A DNA stretch of 5,383 nt from NCBI GenBank assembly GCA_029879555.1, contig JAOUQB010000195.1, positions 1 through 5,383 of the forward strand, given 5' to 3'. Shown piece after piece: positions 1 through 5,383 of this stretch. The first letter of the stretch is position 1. Each line of letters begins with the position of its first letter. The notes beneath the pieces were generated by a model. It saw only the letters and a list, made by a program, of their open reading frames with translations. It was not told where the DNA came from and did not search any database. Source of the DNA: Nitrospirota bacterium. Its GTDB lineage: Bacteria; Nitrospirota; Nitrospiria; Nitrospirales; UBA8639. The position numbers and the translations under genes are program-made.

Positions 1-720
1 CTCACACAAGAAAGTTTAGATACGGTCAGCAAGCGTTGGCCCAACCTGTTTGATTCTGCCCCATATCCACGAATCGTTCTCGTAATCGGAGGATCAACAG
101 CACGCTTCACGTTAACTCCAGATTTTGCTTGTACCATAGGGAACCAGATAAAAGACCTAGCCAACGCATGTGGTGGAAAAGTTTTTGCGGTGACCTCTCC
201 GAGAACCGGCAACGAGGTGAGTCAGGCACTGCAGTCGATCCTCACACCCGAGCACCATGTTCATCAATGGCAACCGAATCAATCGGATAATCCCTATTTC
301 GCCTATCTGGCAGGGGCAGACGTCATCATCGTGACTGGTGAAAGCGAATCCATGTTGGCGGAAGCGGCCTCATTGGGAAAATCGGTGTACATTATTCCCT
401 TGCCTGAAAATCCACCAACCTGGAAAATTCGATTGAGTGAAGCCATTGTCCAACGCGCACGCTCTCGCCCTTTAAATAAACGAGGAACCGTTCGACCGCA
501 ACAAGGGCTCGAACGCCTCTGTGCACGCCTTATTCGATCAGGGCTCGTGCAACCTCGACGAGACCTCACCCTCCTGCATGATTCCCTCATCAAGAAGGGG
601 ATTGCCCGCCCGTTCGGAGAACCCATTAAAAATGGCGCCCGCCCACAATTAAGGGAAACCGAAAGGGTCGCCAAAAAAGTCAAAGCTATGTTGGGAATTT
701 TTGACCACGAAGCTGTCTAA
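1..720 (+). CDS. ELM1-family (Mito_fiss_Elm1/DUF1022) protein, 5'-truncated
   Basis: The frame is open from base 1 to the TAA at 718-720, so 239 codons of a longer gene are present and the real start lies before the window. A GTG at 190 is in frame but is not the start, because conserved family sequence precedes it: a PRIVLVIGGSTARF-type strand and loop at window codons 23-36. Further family hallmarks are a TSPRTG segment just after codon 64, NPYFAYLAGAD at 97-107, TGESESMLAEAA at 112-123 and a late KKGIARPF. These fit the ELM1 family (Pfam Mito_fiss_Elm1), which has a GT-B-like fold; its founding plant member acts in mitochondrial fission, and older annotations call bacterial members nucleoside-diphosphate-sugar epimerases. 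The bacterial role is not established. About 45 Arg-rich residues sit between the SVYIIPLPEN strand and the final GIARPF helix. Its place beside glycan genes suggests a role in glycan transfer, as inference. The family call is firm; the function is not. Confidence 0.85.
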   Translation, partial: LTQESLDTVSKRWPNLFDSAPYPRIVLVIGGSTARFTLTPDFACTIGNQIKDLANACGGKVFAVTSPRTGNEVSQALQSILTPEHHVHQWQPNQSDNPYFAYLAGADVIIVTGESESMLAEAASLGKSVYIIPLPENPPTWKIRLSEAIVQRARSRPLNKRGTVRPQQGLERLCARLIRSGLVQPRRDLTLLHDSLIKKGIARPFGEPIKNGARPQLRETERVAKKVKAMLGIFDHEAV

Positions 721-780
721 GCATGCACACTCCCGAGATGACATCATCCTAATTGCTTCCTTAAAAGTCATATTCACCGA

Positions 781-2181
781 ATGCCCAAACCTCGCCGCCG
801 CCTCATTCTTCCTGTTGAAGTCTTTAATAGGGAATTCGATGCCAAAGTCCTACTCGCCTGCTTTGCCGCAGAGCGTGGTTTTTCGGTCATTGTAGGGTCG
901 AAACGCGAAATTCATCTAAAAATGGACTTGTTACCTCAATCCATCTACCTGGCCATTAATTTATCAGATCGCAATATTCTCATCGATACATTACTGAACA
1001 AACTCGGACACCGCATTGCAGGAGGGGATGAAGAAGGCATTGTCTATTCTTCTCCGGAAATCTACATTAAGGAAAAACTTGGCTCGGAAGTTTTCAAAAA
1101 ACCAGAAATCTTCCTGGCATGGGGACCGGAGAATCAACGAATCTGGAAGACTCACTCCGACTATCAGGGGGCACCCATTCACATTACGGGAAACCCCAGA
1201 ATTGACTTATTACGACCGGAGCTACGTCCCTTCTGGGAAGGTCAAACACAAGATCTGCGCAACCGCTATGGGCGATTCATCTTGATCAATACGAATTATG
1301 ATCGAATCAATAACCATCGGCCAGGCAAGGGAGAAGACCAACAAATACTGAAAGCTGCACAGGAAAATCCATCCGCCGTCAGCGAATACGACCTCGCTCT
1401 CGCAACCTATCACCGGGATTTATTTCAGAACTTTCAGACCATGGCTTCCACCATTGCCCATTCGTACCCTGATTACACGATCATCATTCGACCGCATCCT
1501 TCAGAAAGTCAAGACACATGGGAAAAAGCCACAGCAGACTGCTCAAATGTCCAGGTGGTCTTTGAAGGTAATATTGTTCCGTGGCTCTTGGCAGCTCAAG
1601 TCGTCATCCATAACAGCTGTACCACAGGGCTCGAAAGCTATATCCTTGGCGTCCCAGTCATTGCCTACCGCCCCCTAACCTCAGATCGTTTCGACAGAAA
1701 ATTGCCAAACAGCCTGAGCCAACAGGCCTTTGATCTGCCTGAACTTCATTCACTCGTAGACGTTTCTGTAAAAGGGGCCTATCACCCGGATCCGAATATT
1801 TCGACCACACAGAAAAACCTCATTCAACAATATATCGCGTACCTAGAGGGATCATTCGCTTCGGAAAAGATGGTTGACATCTTAGAAGAATATGACAATA
1901 CGCTAGAGAATAAGCCTGCCATACATCTTCCAACATATCTCACGGGTAAAACAGAGGCGGTCTGGCGGAGAATCAAACGGCAATACAATGCATCTTTTCA
2001 TATGAACAACAATCATCGACAAGAACGCTACCAATACCTCAACCATATTTTCCCAGATATCGAATTGAGGGACGTAGAAAGTCGAATCGAAAATTTCCAA
2101 TCGATACTGAATCGCTTTAAGGGCCTGGCCACTCGTCGCATTACCAATGGAATTTTTGAAGTCACCTCCACGCGTTCATAG
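781..2181 (+). CDS. Surface carbohydrate biosynthesis protein, GT-B-like, 466 aa
   Basis: This intact protein matches, from memory, the family named 'surface carbohydrate biosynthesis protein' found in polysaccharide loci. Visible motifs in order are VEVFNREFDAK (12-22), GDEEG (82-86), AWGPENQ (113-119), TGNPRIDLLR (136-145), ILINTNY (167-173), IRPHPSES (236-243) and VIHNSCTTGLES (275-286). The last two are the kind of C-terminal nucleotide or phosphate-binding motifs seen in capsule and teichoic-acid type GT-B transferases, followed by the LGVPVIAYRP strand. Residues after about 330 are less conserved and include a basic C-terminus. No signal peptide or membrane segment is seen, so it should be cytoplasmic or peripheral. 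The ATG at 781 is the only usable start, because an in-frame TGA lies at 739-741 and the conserved N-terminal motif begins at residue 12. No clear Shine-Dalgarno sequence precedes it, so expression may depend on the upstream gene 60 bases away. The exact reaction is unknown; sugar or sugar-phosphate transfer is inferred. Confidence 0.85.
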   Translation: MPKPRRRLILPVEVFNREFDAKVLLACFAAERGFSVIVGSKREIHLKMDLLPQSIYLAINLSDRNILIDTLLNKLGHRIAGGDEEGIVYSSPEIYIKEKLGSEVFKKPEIFLAWGPENQRIWKTHSDYQGAPIHITGNPRIDLLRPELRPFWEGQTQDLRNRYGRFILINTNYDRINNHRPGKGEDQQILKAAQENPSAVSEYDLALATYHRDLFQNFQTMASTIAHSYPDYTIIIRPHPSESQDTWEKATADCSNVQVVFEGNIVPWLLAAQVVIHNSCTTGLESYILGVPVIAYRPLTSDRFDRKLPNSLSQQAFDLPELHSLVDVSVKGAYHPDPNISTTQKNLIQQYIAYLEGSFASEKMVDILEEYDNTLENKPAIHLPTYLTGKTEAVWRRIKRQYNASFHMNNNHRQERYQYLNHIFPDIELRDVESRIENFQSILNRFKGLATRRITNGIFEVTSTRS

Positions 2182-2249
2182 CCTACCCCATTAGAGAATC
2201 CCGCTGAAATCGCTGCTGGGCGAATCCCCAACTTGCATCGCAGAAACCA
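2182..2249. other. Convergent intergenic spacer without a clear terminator
   Basis: This 68-base stretch separates the stop of the + strand surface-carbohydrate gene from the stop of the - strand SDR gene. The only hairpin I find is a four-base TGGG/CCCA stem around 2217-2230 with no T-run on either side, so it is not a credible intrinsic terminator. Transcripts from the two blocks may therefore run into each other, or stop by a Rho-dependent route (inference). Confidence 0.6.
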
Positions 2250-3077
2250 CTACCACGCCGTCCACCCACCATCAACCACCAACGTGCTGCCCGTCATATA
2301 ACTCGAAGCATGAGATGCCAGGAACACGAAAGGGCCTCGTATTTCTTTCAATTCACACATACGCCCTAATGGAGAAAGTTTGGCAAAATTATCTTGGAAG
2401 GCCTTAGGATGTTGGTTCATGATTCCATGTGGGACCACCGTATTACATCGAATACCTTCACGCGCATAAAAGGTCGCAATATAACGGGAGAAATTCGGCA
2501 CCATTGATTTCGTCCCCACATAATCAATGGGTTTAAATACGGGAGCGGTTTCAGGGTCTGTTTCATAAAGGGATTGATTCGGAGCCACGAGCGAATAGGT
2601 AGACGCCACATTGATAATGTGCCCAGAACGACGAGGAAGCATGAGGCGCACGGCATGCTGAGTCACACGTATTAATCCTGTGGCATTCACGGCAACCGAA
2701 CGCTCCCAAAGCTCAAGCGGATAATGTTCAAATCGAGAGAGATTGATCGCCTTTTGGCCGTCATCGAACTTGGCATCAATAGCCGCAAGATTCACCAACA
2801 CATCCAATTGATGATACGTTTCTTGAATGTGATGAAAAAGCTTGCCAACTGATTCCTCAGAAGTGACATCGGCACTGATTCCAGAGAAATTTCCTTCAGG
2901 ATACCGTCTGTTCAAGCGTGCAATTTGCGCATGTAATTTTTCAGAAGATTGGTTGTCGGTAGCAATGACTGTAGCCCCATAGGCGGCATACGCATCGCAC
3001 ACCTCTTGCCCAATAAGTCCTCCAGCTCCCGTTACAAGAATAATCTTTCCGTCCAGGGAAAATTCAGATTCGTTCAT
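2250..3077 (-). CDS. Short-chain dehydrogenase/reductase, PtmA-like (flagellin-modification type)
   Basis: A 275-residue classical-size SDR. The start is the ATG at 3077-3075, preceded by AAAGG six bases upstream; the frame is open for 31 more codons upstream, but that part lies inside the neighbouring gene and has no family sequence. It has the cofactor motif TGAGGLIG (16-23), Asp41 at the end of the second strand (suggesting NAD(H) over NADP(H)), ADV (69-71), NLAA (96-99) and the catalytic tetrad Asn131, Ser159, Tyr186, Lys190 (YVGTK). The C-terminus is VDGGWTAW, common in SDRs annotated as flagellin modification protein A. The glycine motif reads TGxxGxxG rather than the usual classical TGxxxGxG. 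About 26 residues separate Ser159 from Tyr186, with a YSLVAPNQSLYE stretch that I associate with the PtmA-type group. It overlaps the Gfo/Idh/MocA gene by ATGA. Its likely job is oxidation or reduction of a sugar or sugar-phosphate precursor; the substrate is unknown. Confidence 0.9.
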   Translation of the reverse strand: MNESEFSLDGKIILVTGAGGLIGQEVCDAYAAYGATVIATDNQSSEKLHAQIARLNRRYPEGNFSGISADVTSEESVGKLFHHIQETYHQLDVLVNLAAIDAKFDDGQKAINLSRFEHYPLELWERSVAVNATGLIRVTQHAVRLMLPRRSGHIINVASTYSLVAPNQSLYETDPETAPVFKPIDYVGTKSMVPNFSRYIATFYAREGIRCNTVVPHGIMNQHPKAFQDNFAKLSPLGRMCELKEIRGPFVFLASHASSYMTGSTLVVDGGWTAW

Positions 3078-4114
3078 GTCAAACCTTTCGAAAGAGCCCG
3101 TTGAGCGATACGAACACTTTCCGCGCCAGTAGCAATATCTGGCATCGGTTGTTCCCCAGCATTCACACACGAGAAAAAATAACGCAATTCTTCAAGAAAT
3201 AAATCATTCCGATCAAACGTCTCAGGCAACGTCATCACCTCTTCAGAAGTGTGTGGAAACTCTTGAGGAGAGTGGACTTTCCCAATGGTCGATTCCCACC
3301 GAGTTAATGTTCCAGCAAGAATATCGATCTGAATCTTTCCATGGCTACACACGATTTCCCACATTCGAACTGGTGGCCGCTGACAGAAATCAAGGTGCAC
3401 ATTTGCCGTCACACCGTGCTTGAATCCTAGAAGAAGATCAATGCTATGTTCCACGTTCATCTCCAATGGAGAGATAAAGTTTGGCAGTCCCGCCACCTTG
3501 TCTGGAGCTCCGAGCAACCAGACTAATAAATCTAGGTCATGACTGAGTGTGAGGGCCGGTCCTCCACCCATATCCGAACGGGCGGCATAACTTTGGCGAT
3601 AATCTTCCCAAGGATGCCAATCAGGGAGATGTTCACCCCATGTTGTCCGGAGAAAAAGAGGTCGGCCAAGACACCCGGAAGGTCCTTCATCCAGCCAGGC
3701 TTTGAGCTGTTTGAAAAATGGATGAAACCGCAACATGTATCCCACCATGGCTAAGCCACGGTTGGAATCTAAGGCATGGCATAGGTCCTCAATTTGGTCT
3801 ACATTGTGGCTGAGGGGTTTTTCTATAAATAGATGGCTTTTCGCGCGGGCAGCTTCTAAGGCCACCGGAATATGGAAGGCTGTAGGATTCGTGACAAACG
3901 TGACCGTCGGCGCGAAGTCCGCTAAAGCGTTGCTGAGGTCGGTATAGATGGGAATCGAGACATTTAGATTGCGGAATGGCAAATTGCGAGCCCTGTAGAC
4001 CGCAATGTCGGTGTATCCAAGAGCAGTCAGATTTCGAATGTGTCGCTCACCGACAGAACCAACGCCACAGACCAAGATACGATGAGCGGTATCCACGTTA
4101 CAACGAATCAACAA
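3074..4114 (-). CDS. Gfo/Idh/MocA-family oxidoreductase, PtmF-like
   Basis: A NAD(P)-dependent sugar dehydrogenase-type protein of 346 residues if read from the TTG at 4114. The N-terminal Rossmann domain shows RILVCGVGSVGERH with GxGxxG at 17-22, NPTAFH (76-81) and the family signature EKP (98-100). The C-terminal substrate domain has GYMLRFHP (125-132) and GGGPALTLSHDLD (183-195), where His192 sits at the usual catalytic histidine position. The start is uncertain: an in-frame TGA lies at 4162-4160, there is no ATG before the Rossmann motif, and the candidates are TTG 4114, TTG 4111 and GTG 4096 (340 aa), none with a Shine-Dalgarno sequence. Its TGA stop overlaps the SDR start. In C. jejuni a member of this family (PtmF) sits with ptmA and ptmB in the flagellin-glycan cluster, which matches this context. 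The substrate is inferred to be a sugar, nucleotide sugar or nonulosonate precursor; inositol-type dehydrogenase activity is less likely given the neighbours. Confidence 0.9.
   Translation of the reverse strand: MLIRCNVDTAHRILVCGVGSVGERHIRNLTALGYTDIAVYRARNLPFRNLNVSIPIYTDLSNALADFAPTVTFVTNPTAFHIPVALEAARAKSHLFIEKPLSHNVDQIEDLCHALDSNRGLAMVGYMLRFHPFFKQLKAWLDEGPSGCLGRPLFLRTTWGEHLPDWHPWEDYRQSYAARSDMGGGPALTLSHDLDLLVWLLGAPDKVAGLPNFISPLEMNVEHSIDLLLGFKHGVTANVHLDFCQRPPVRMWEIVCSHGKIQIDILAGTLTRWESTIGKVHSPQEFPHTSEEVMTLPETFDRNDLFLEELRYFFSCVNAGEQPMPDIATGAESVRIAQRALSKGLT
3084..3088 (-). promoter_or_regulatory. Ribosome binding site that fixes the SDR start
   Basis: The - strand reads AAAGG followed by six bases and then the ATG at 3077. 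This favours the ATG at 3077 over the longer reading that begins at 3170. The site lies inside the end of the upstream oxidoreductase gene, and together with the ATGA stop/start overlap it suggests translational coupling of the two dehydrogenases. Confidence 0.6.
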
Positions 4115-4166
4115 AATAAAAGGAAAGGAGAATGAGTACAGGTCGGGAAAGCTGAAAAGTCATAGG
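4115..4166. other. Intra-operon spacer, pyrimidine-rich on the coding strand
   Basis: This 52-base gap is the only appreciable spacer in the right-hand operon. Read on the - strand it is pyrimidine-rich just before the TTG/GTG start candidates of the oxidoreductase and contains no Shine-Dalgarno-like purine block. I see no promoter hexamers and no terminator hairpin. Confidence 0.5.
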
Positions 4167-4949
4167 CTAATTAGATATATGAGGAGATGAAGGTCGAATG
4201 CAATCCAACCCTTTCATTACAGCCTCCGCCACTTGAAAACCGAGTTCACCGTCAATATCCACGGCATAGTTTGAGTCCGTTATCAATGGCAGCACATTCT
4301 TTCCCGTCATCGATCCATCGAGAATCGTTGAAGCCCGGATGACATCAAGCCCCCCCGTTTGCCACCATACAACTGGCAATTCCTGGCGCGGATGATTAAA
4401 GGGTTCAAGTATCCCAGGCAATTCAAGTAGCGGTTTCATAAACGGCATGGCGTTCTGGTCCTCGCCACCAGGACGCCACATTTTATAGGGCGTACATGGC
4501 GAAGGACACACCGCACGGACGCTGGTCGCCTCAGGATGATTCACGAGCATCTGAATCGCAGAATCCACTTGTCCTCGAAACCGTATGGGAGAGGTGGGAC
4601 GAAGATGGACGATGATTTCTGGCTTCCAATGTTGATGTTCATCAAACCATTGAAGCGCGTGAAGAAACAATGGAAGATCGGGAGACGCATCCTGGGCTAA
4701 TGAGGAGGGACGAAGAAACGGGACGTCAGCACCATACGCCTGGGCATATTGTTGAATCTCAAGGTCATCCGTCGAGCAAATAATTCGTGTCACCCCCTGC
4801 GCTTGCGTAGCGGCGGCCACCGCATAAGCCAACAGGGGATGGCCTTGCAAATGAAGGATGTTTTTCCTTGGCAATCCCTTTGATCCACCCCTGGCAGGGA
4901 TAACAGCTAACACCTGCGGCACAGAATTATCTCTTTTCTCAACTGACAT
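4167..4949 (-). CDS. neuA: CMP-nonulosonic acid cytidylyltransferase (NeuA/PtmB/LegF family)
   Basis: A 260-residue cytoplasmic enzyme that should join a nonulosonic acid to CTP, giving the CMP-sugar donor and pyrophosphate. The family signature IPARGGSKGLPRKN (17-30) forms the CTP-binding loop, with Arg20, Lys24 and Lys29 in their usual places. It is followed by STDD (59-62), LRPTSP (116-121), a PRQELP loop (187-192), QTGG (197-200) and VDID (230-233), whose Asp231 and Asp233 are the expected metal ligands. Length fits the bacterial single-domain form, with no extra hydrolase domain. The ATG at 4949 starts one base after the TAA of the NeuB-family gene, so the two consecutive pathway steps are probably translationally coupled; the ribosome site is weak. 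The acceptor (Neu5Ac, legionaminic, pseudaminic or a relative) cannot be read with certainty, although the PtmA- and PtmF-like neighbours favour a legionaminic-type sugar. KdsB is unlikely given the motif set and the NeuB partner. Confidence 0.92.
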   Translation of the reverse strand: MSVEKRDNSVPQVLAVIPARGGSKGLPRKNILHLQGHPLLAYAVAAATQAQGVTRIICSTDDLEIQQYAQAYGADVPFLRPSSLAQDASPDLPLFLHALQWFDEHQHWKPEIIVHLRPTSPIRFRGQVDSAIQMLVNHPEATSVRAVCPSPCTPYKMWRPGGEDQNAMPFMKPLLELPGILEPFNHPRQELPVVWWQTGGLDVIRASTILDGSMTGKNVLPLITDSNYAVDIDGELGFQVAEAVMKGLDCIRPSSPHISN

Positions 4950-4950
4950 C

Positions 4951-5383
4951 TTACCGATGACGAAATTTCAGTTTTTCGCGTTGCGGCAATTCAATGGGGA
5001 GCAATTCGCTCGGCCTCAGAGTCCAGGCTTGGCGGAGATGCTTGATGTCACGGGTGAGCTTGGAAAACCCGCTTGGTTCAAGAGAGGCCGCATGGTCGGA
5101 CCCCTTCCAGGCCCGATCAAGGGTAAAATGTCGTTCAATAAATGAGGCCCCTAACACTGTTGCAATCGAATCAATAGCGATCCCATTATGGTGGCCAGAA
5201 AACCCTATCTCGCCAACCCGCCCGGTATTCTTATATTTTTGAATGAGACGGACAATTTCCAAAAGACAGACATCATCAAAAGGGACTGGATACCCTGAAG
5301 TACAGGAATACAAGACAACCCGCTGCGGACAAGACTGAAAGACGCCCACGGCAGTCTCAATTTCTTCCTCAGTCGACATTCCC
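4951..5383 (-). CDS. neuB: NeuB-family nonulosonic acid synthase, C-terminal part
   Basis: The frame runs off the right edge, so only about the last 143 codons are present. The ATG at 5379 is not the start: with the preceding Gly codon it forms the conserved GM-STEEEI segment of the barrel. The family enzyme condenses phosphoenolpyruvate with an N-acyl hexosamine-type sugar to make a nine-carbon sialic-type acid. Visible motifs are LYSCTSGYPVPFDDV, GFSGHHNGIAID, GASFIERHFTLDR and KGSDHAASLEP. The first His of SGHH and the His of ERHF are 21 residues apart, as are the two metal-binding histidines of Neisseria NeuB (215 and 236). Two features stand out: the usual SDHT reads SGHH, and the protein ends about 42 residues after ASLEP with a QREKLKFRHR tail, leaving no room for the C-terminal SAF (antifreeze-like) domain. 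The TAA is one base from the next gene's ATG, so this is not a truncation by a nearby frameshift. Exact sugar substrate is unknown. Confidence 0.92.
   Translation of the reverse strand, partial: GMSTEEEIETAVGVFQSCPQRVVLYSCTSGYPVPFDDVCLLEIVRLIQKYKNTGRVGEIGFSGHHNGIAIDSIATVLGASFIERHFTLDRAWKGSDHAASLEPSGFSKLTRDIKHLRQAWTLRPSELLPIELPQREKLKFRHR

Noticed and set aside
303..683. 126-codon open frame on the - strand
   Set aside because: It lies opposite the ELM1-family gene, has no recognisable motif and a low-complexity Arg/Ser-rich composition, typical of an antisense shadow.
753..780. Possible promoter before the 466-aa gene (TTGCTT as a -35 box)
   Set aside because: No -10-like hexamer occurs at suitable spacing, so the sequence does not support a promoter.
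718..783. Possible read-through fusion of the two + strand genes, which share a reading frame
   Set aside because: Two in-frame stops (718-720 and 739-741) separate them, and both proteins have complete, independent domain ends.
701..895. 64-codon + strand frame bridging the gap between the two left-block genes
   Set aside because: It overlaps the conserved N-terminus of the 466-aa protein in another frame, and its product resembles no family.
2217..2230. Small hairpin in the convergent spacer as a bidirectional terminator
   Set aside because: The stem has only four pairs and no T-tract on either strand.
3078..3170. 31-residue N-terminal extension of the SDR
   Set aside because: It lies within the upstream oxidoreductase's coding end, is Cys/Arg-rich with no SDR similarity, and a good ribosome site supports the ATG at 3077.
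4121..4155. Tiny + strand open frame (7 codons from ATG 4132) behind a purine-rich GGAG block
   Set aside because: GGAG is only one base from the ATG, the peptide is very short, and the purine block is just the complement of the pyrimidine-rich spacer.
4858..5242. Two overlapping + strand frames (95 and 82 codons) at the right end
   Set aside because: They are antisense to the strongly conserved NeuB- and NeuA-family genes and show no family motifs.
1..5383. CRISPR array, tRNA or rRNA, insertion sequence or tandem repeat
   Set aside because: No repeated units, cloverleaf-type sequence, transposase motifs or terminal inverted repeats were seen on reading the window.

Overview
The window carries six protein-coding genes in two blocks that face each other. 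It looks like part of a bacterial surface-glycan or flagellin-glycan locus built around a nonulosonic acid, i.e. a sialic, legionaminic or pseudaminic acid-like nine-carbon sugar. Coding density is very high, spacers are short, base composition is roughly balanced, and no RNA gene, insertion sequence, CRISPR array or long repeat is visible. The families point to a Gram-negative-type bacterium. The species cannot be fixed from this sequence; a Nitrospirota- or proteobacteria-like source is only a weak guess from the style of the ELM1-family protein.

Left block (+ strand): a 5'-truncated ELM1-family protein (1-720) is followed after 60 bases by a 466-residue 'surface carbohydrate biosynthesis' protein (781-2181). 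Both look like GT-B-type proteins that would handle sugar nucleotides or lipid/glycan acceptors, but neither has a biochemical function that can be read from the sequence.

Right block (- strand, read from right to left): the C-terminal part of a NeuB-family nonulosonic acid synthase (5383-4951, its N-terminus lies outside the window), a CMP-nonulosonate cytidylyltransferase (4949-4167), a Gfo/Idh/MocA-family NAD(P)-dependent oxidoreductase (4114-3074) and a short-chain dehydrogenase/reductase (3077-2250). The first two are separated by one base, and the last two overlap by four bases (ATGA), so this is almost certainly one operon. The gene set NeuB + CMP-sugar synthetase + Gfo/Idh/MocA + SDR resembles the Campylobacter jejuni ptm flagellin-glycosylation cluster (neuB2, ptmF, ptmB, ptmA).

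Proposed division of labour (inference): NeuB condenses a six-carbon amino sugar with phosphoenolpyruvate, the cytidylyltransferase activates the product as the CMP-sugar, the two oxidoreductases make or tailor the sugar precursor, and the left-block proteins are candidates for transfer or export-linked steps. The two blocks converge on a 68-base spacer with no convincing terminator. The most notable points are a NeuB that ends before the usual SAF (antifreeze-like) domain, the ptm-like gene content, and the pairing of two poorly characterised GT-B-like proteins beside it. I found no strong evidence for a wholly new system.
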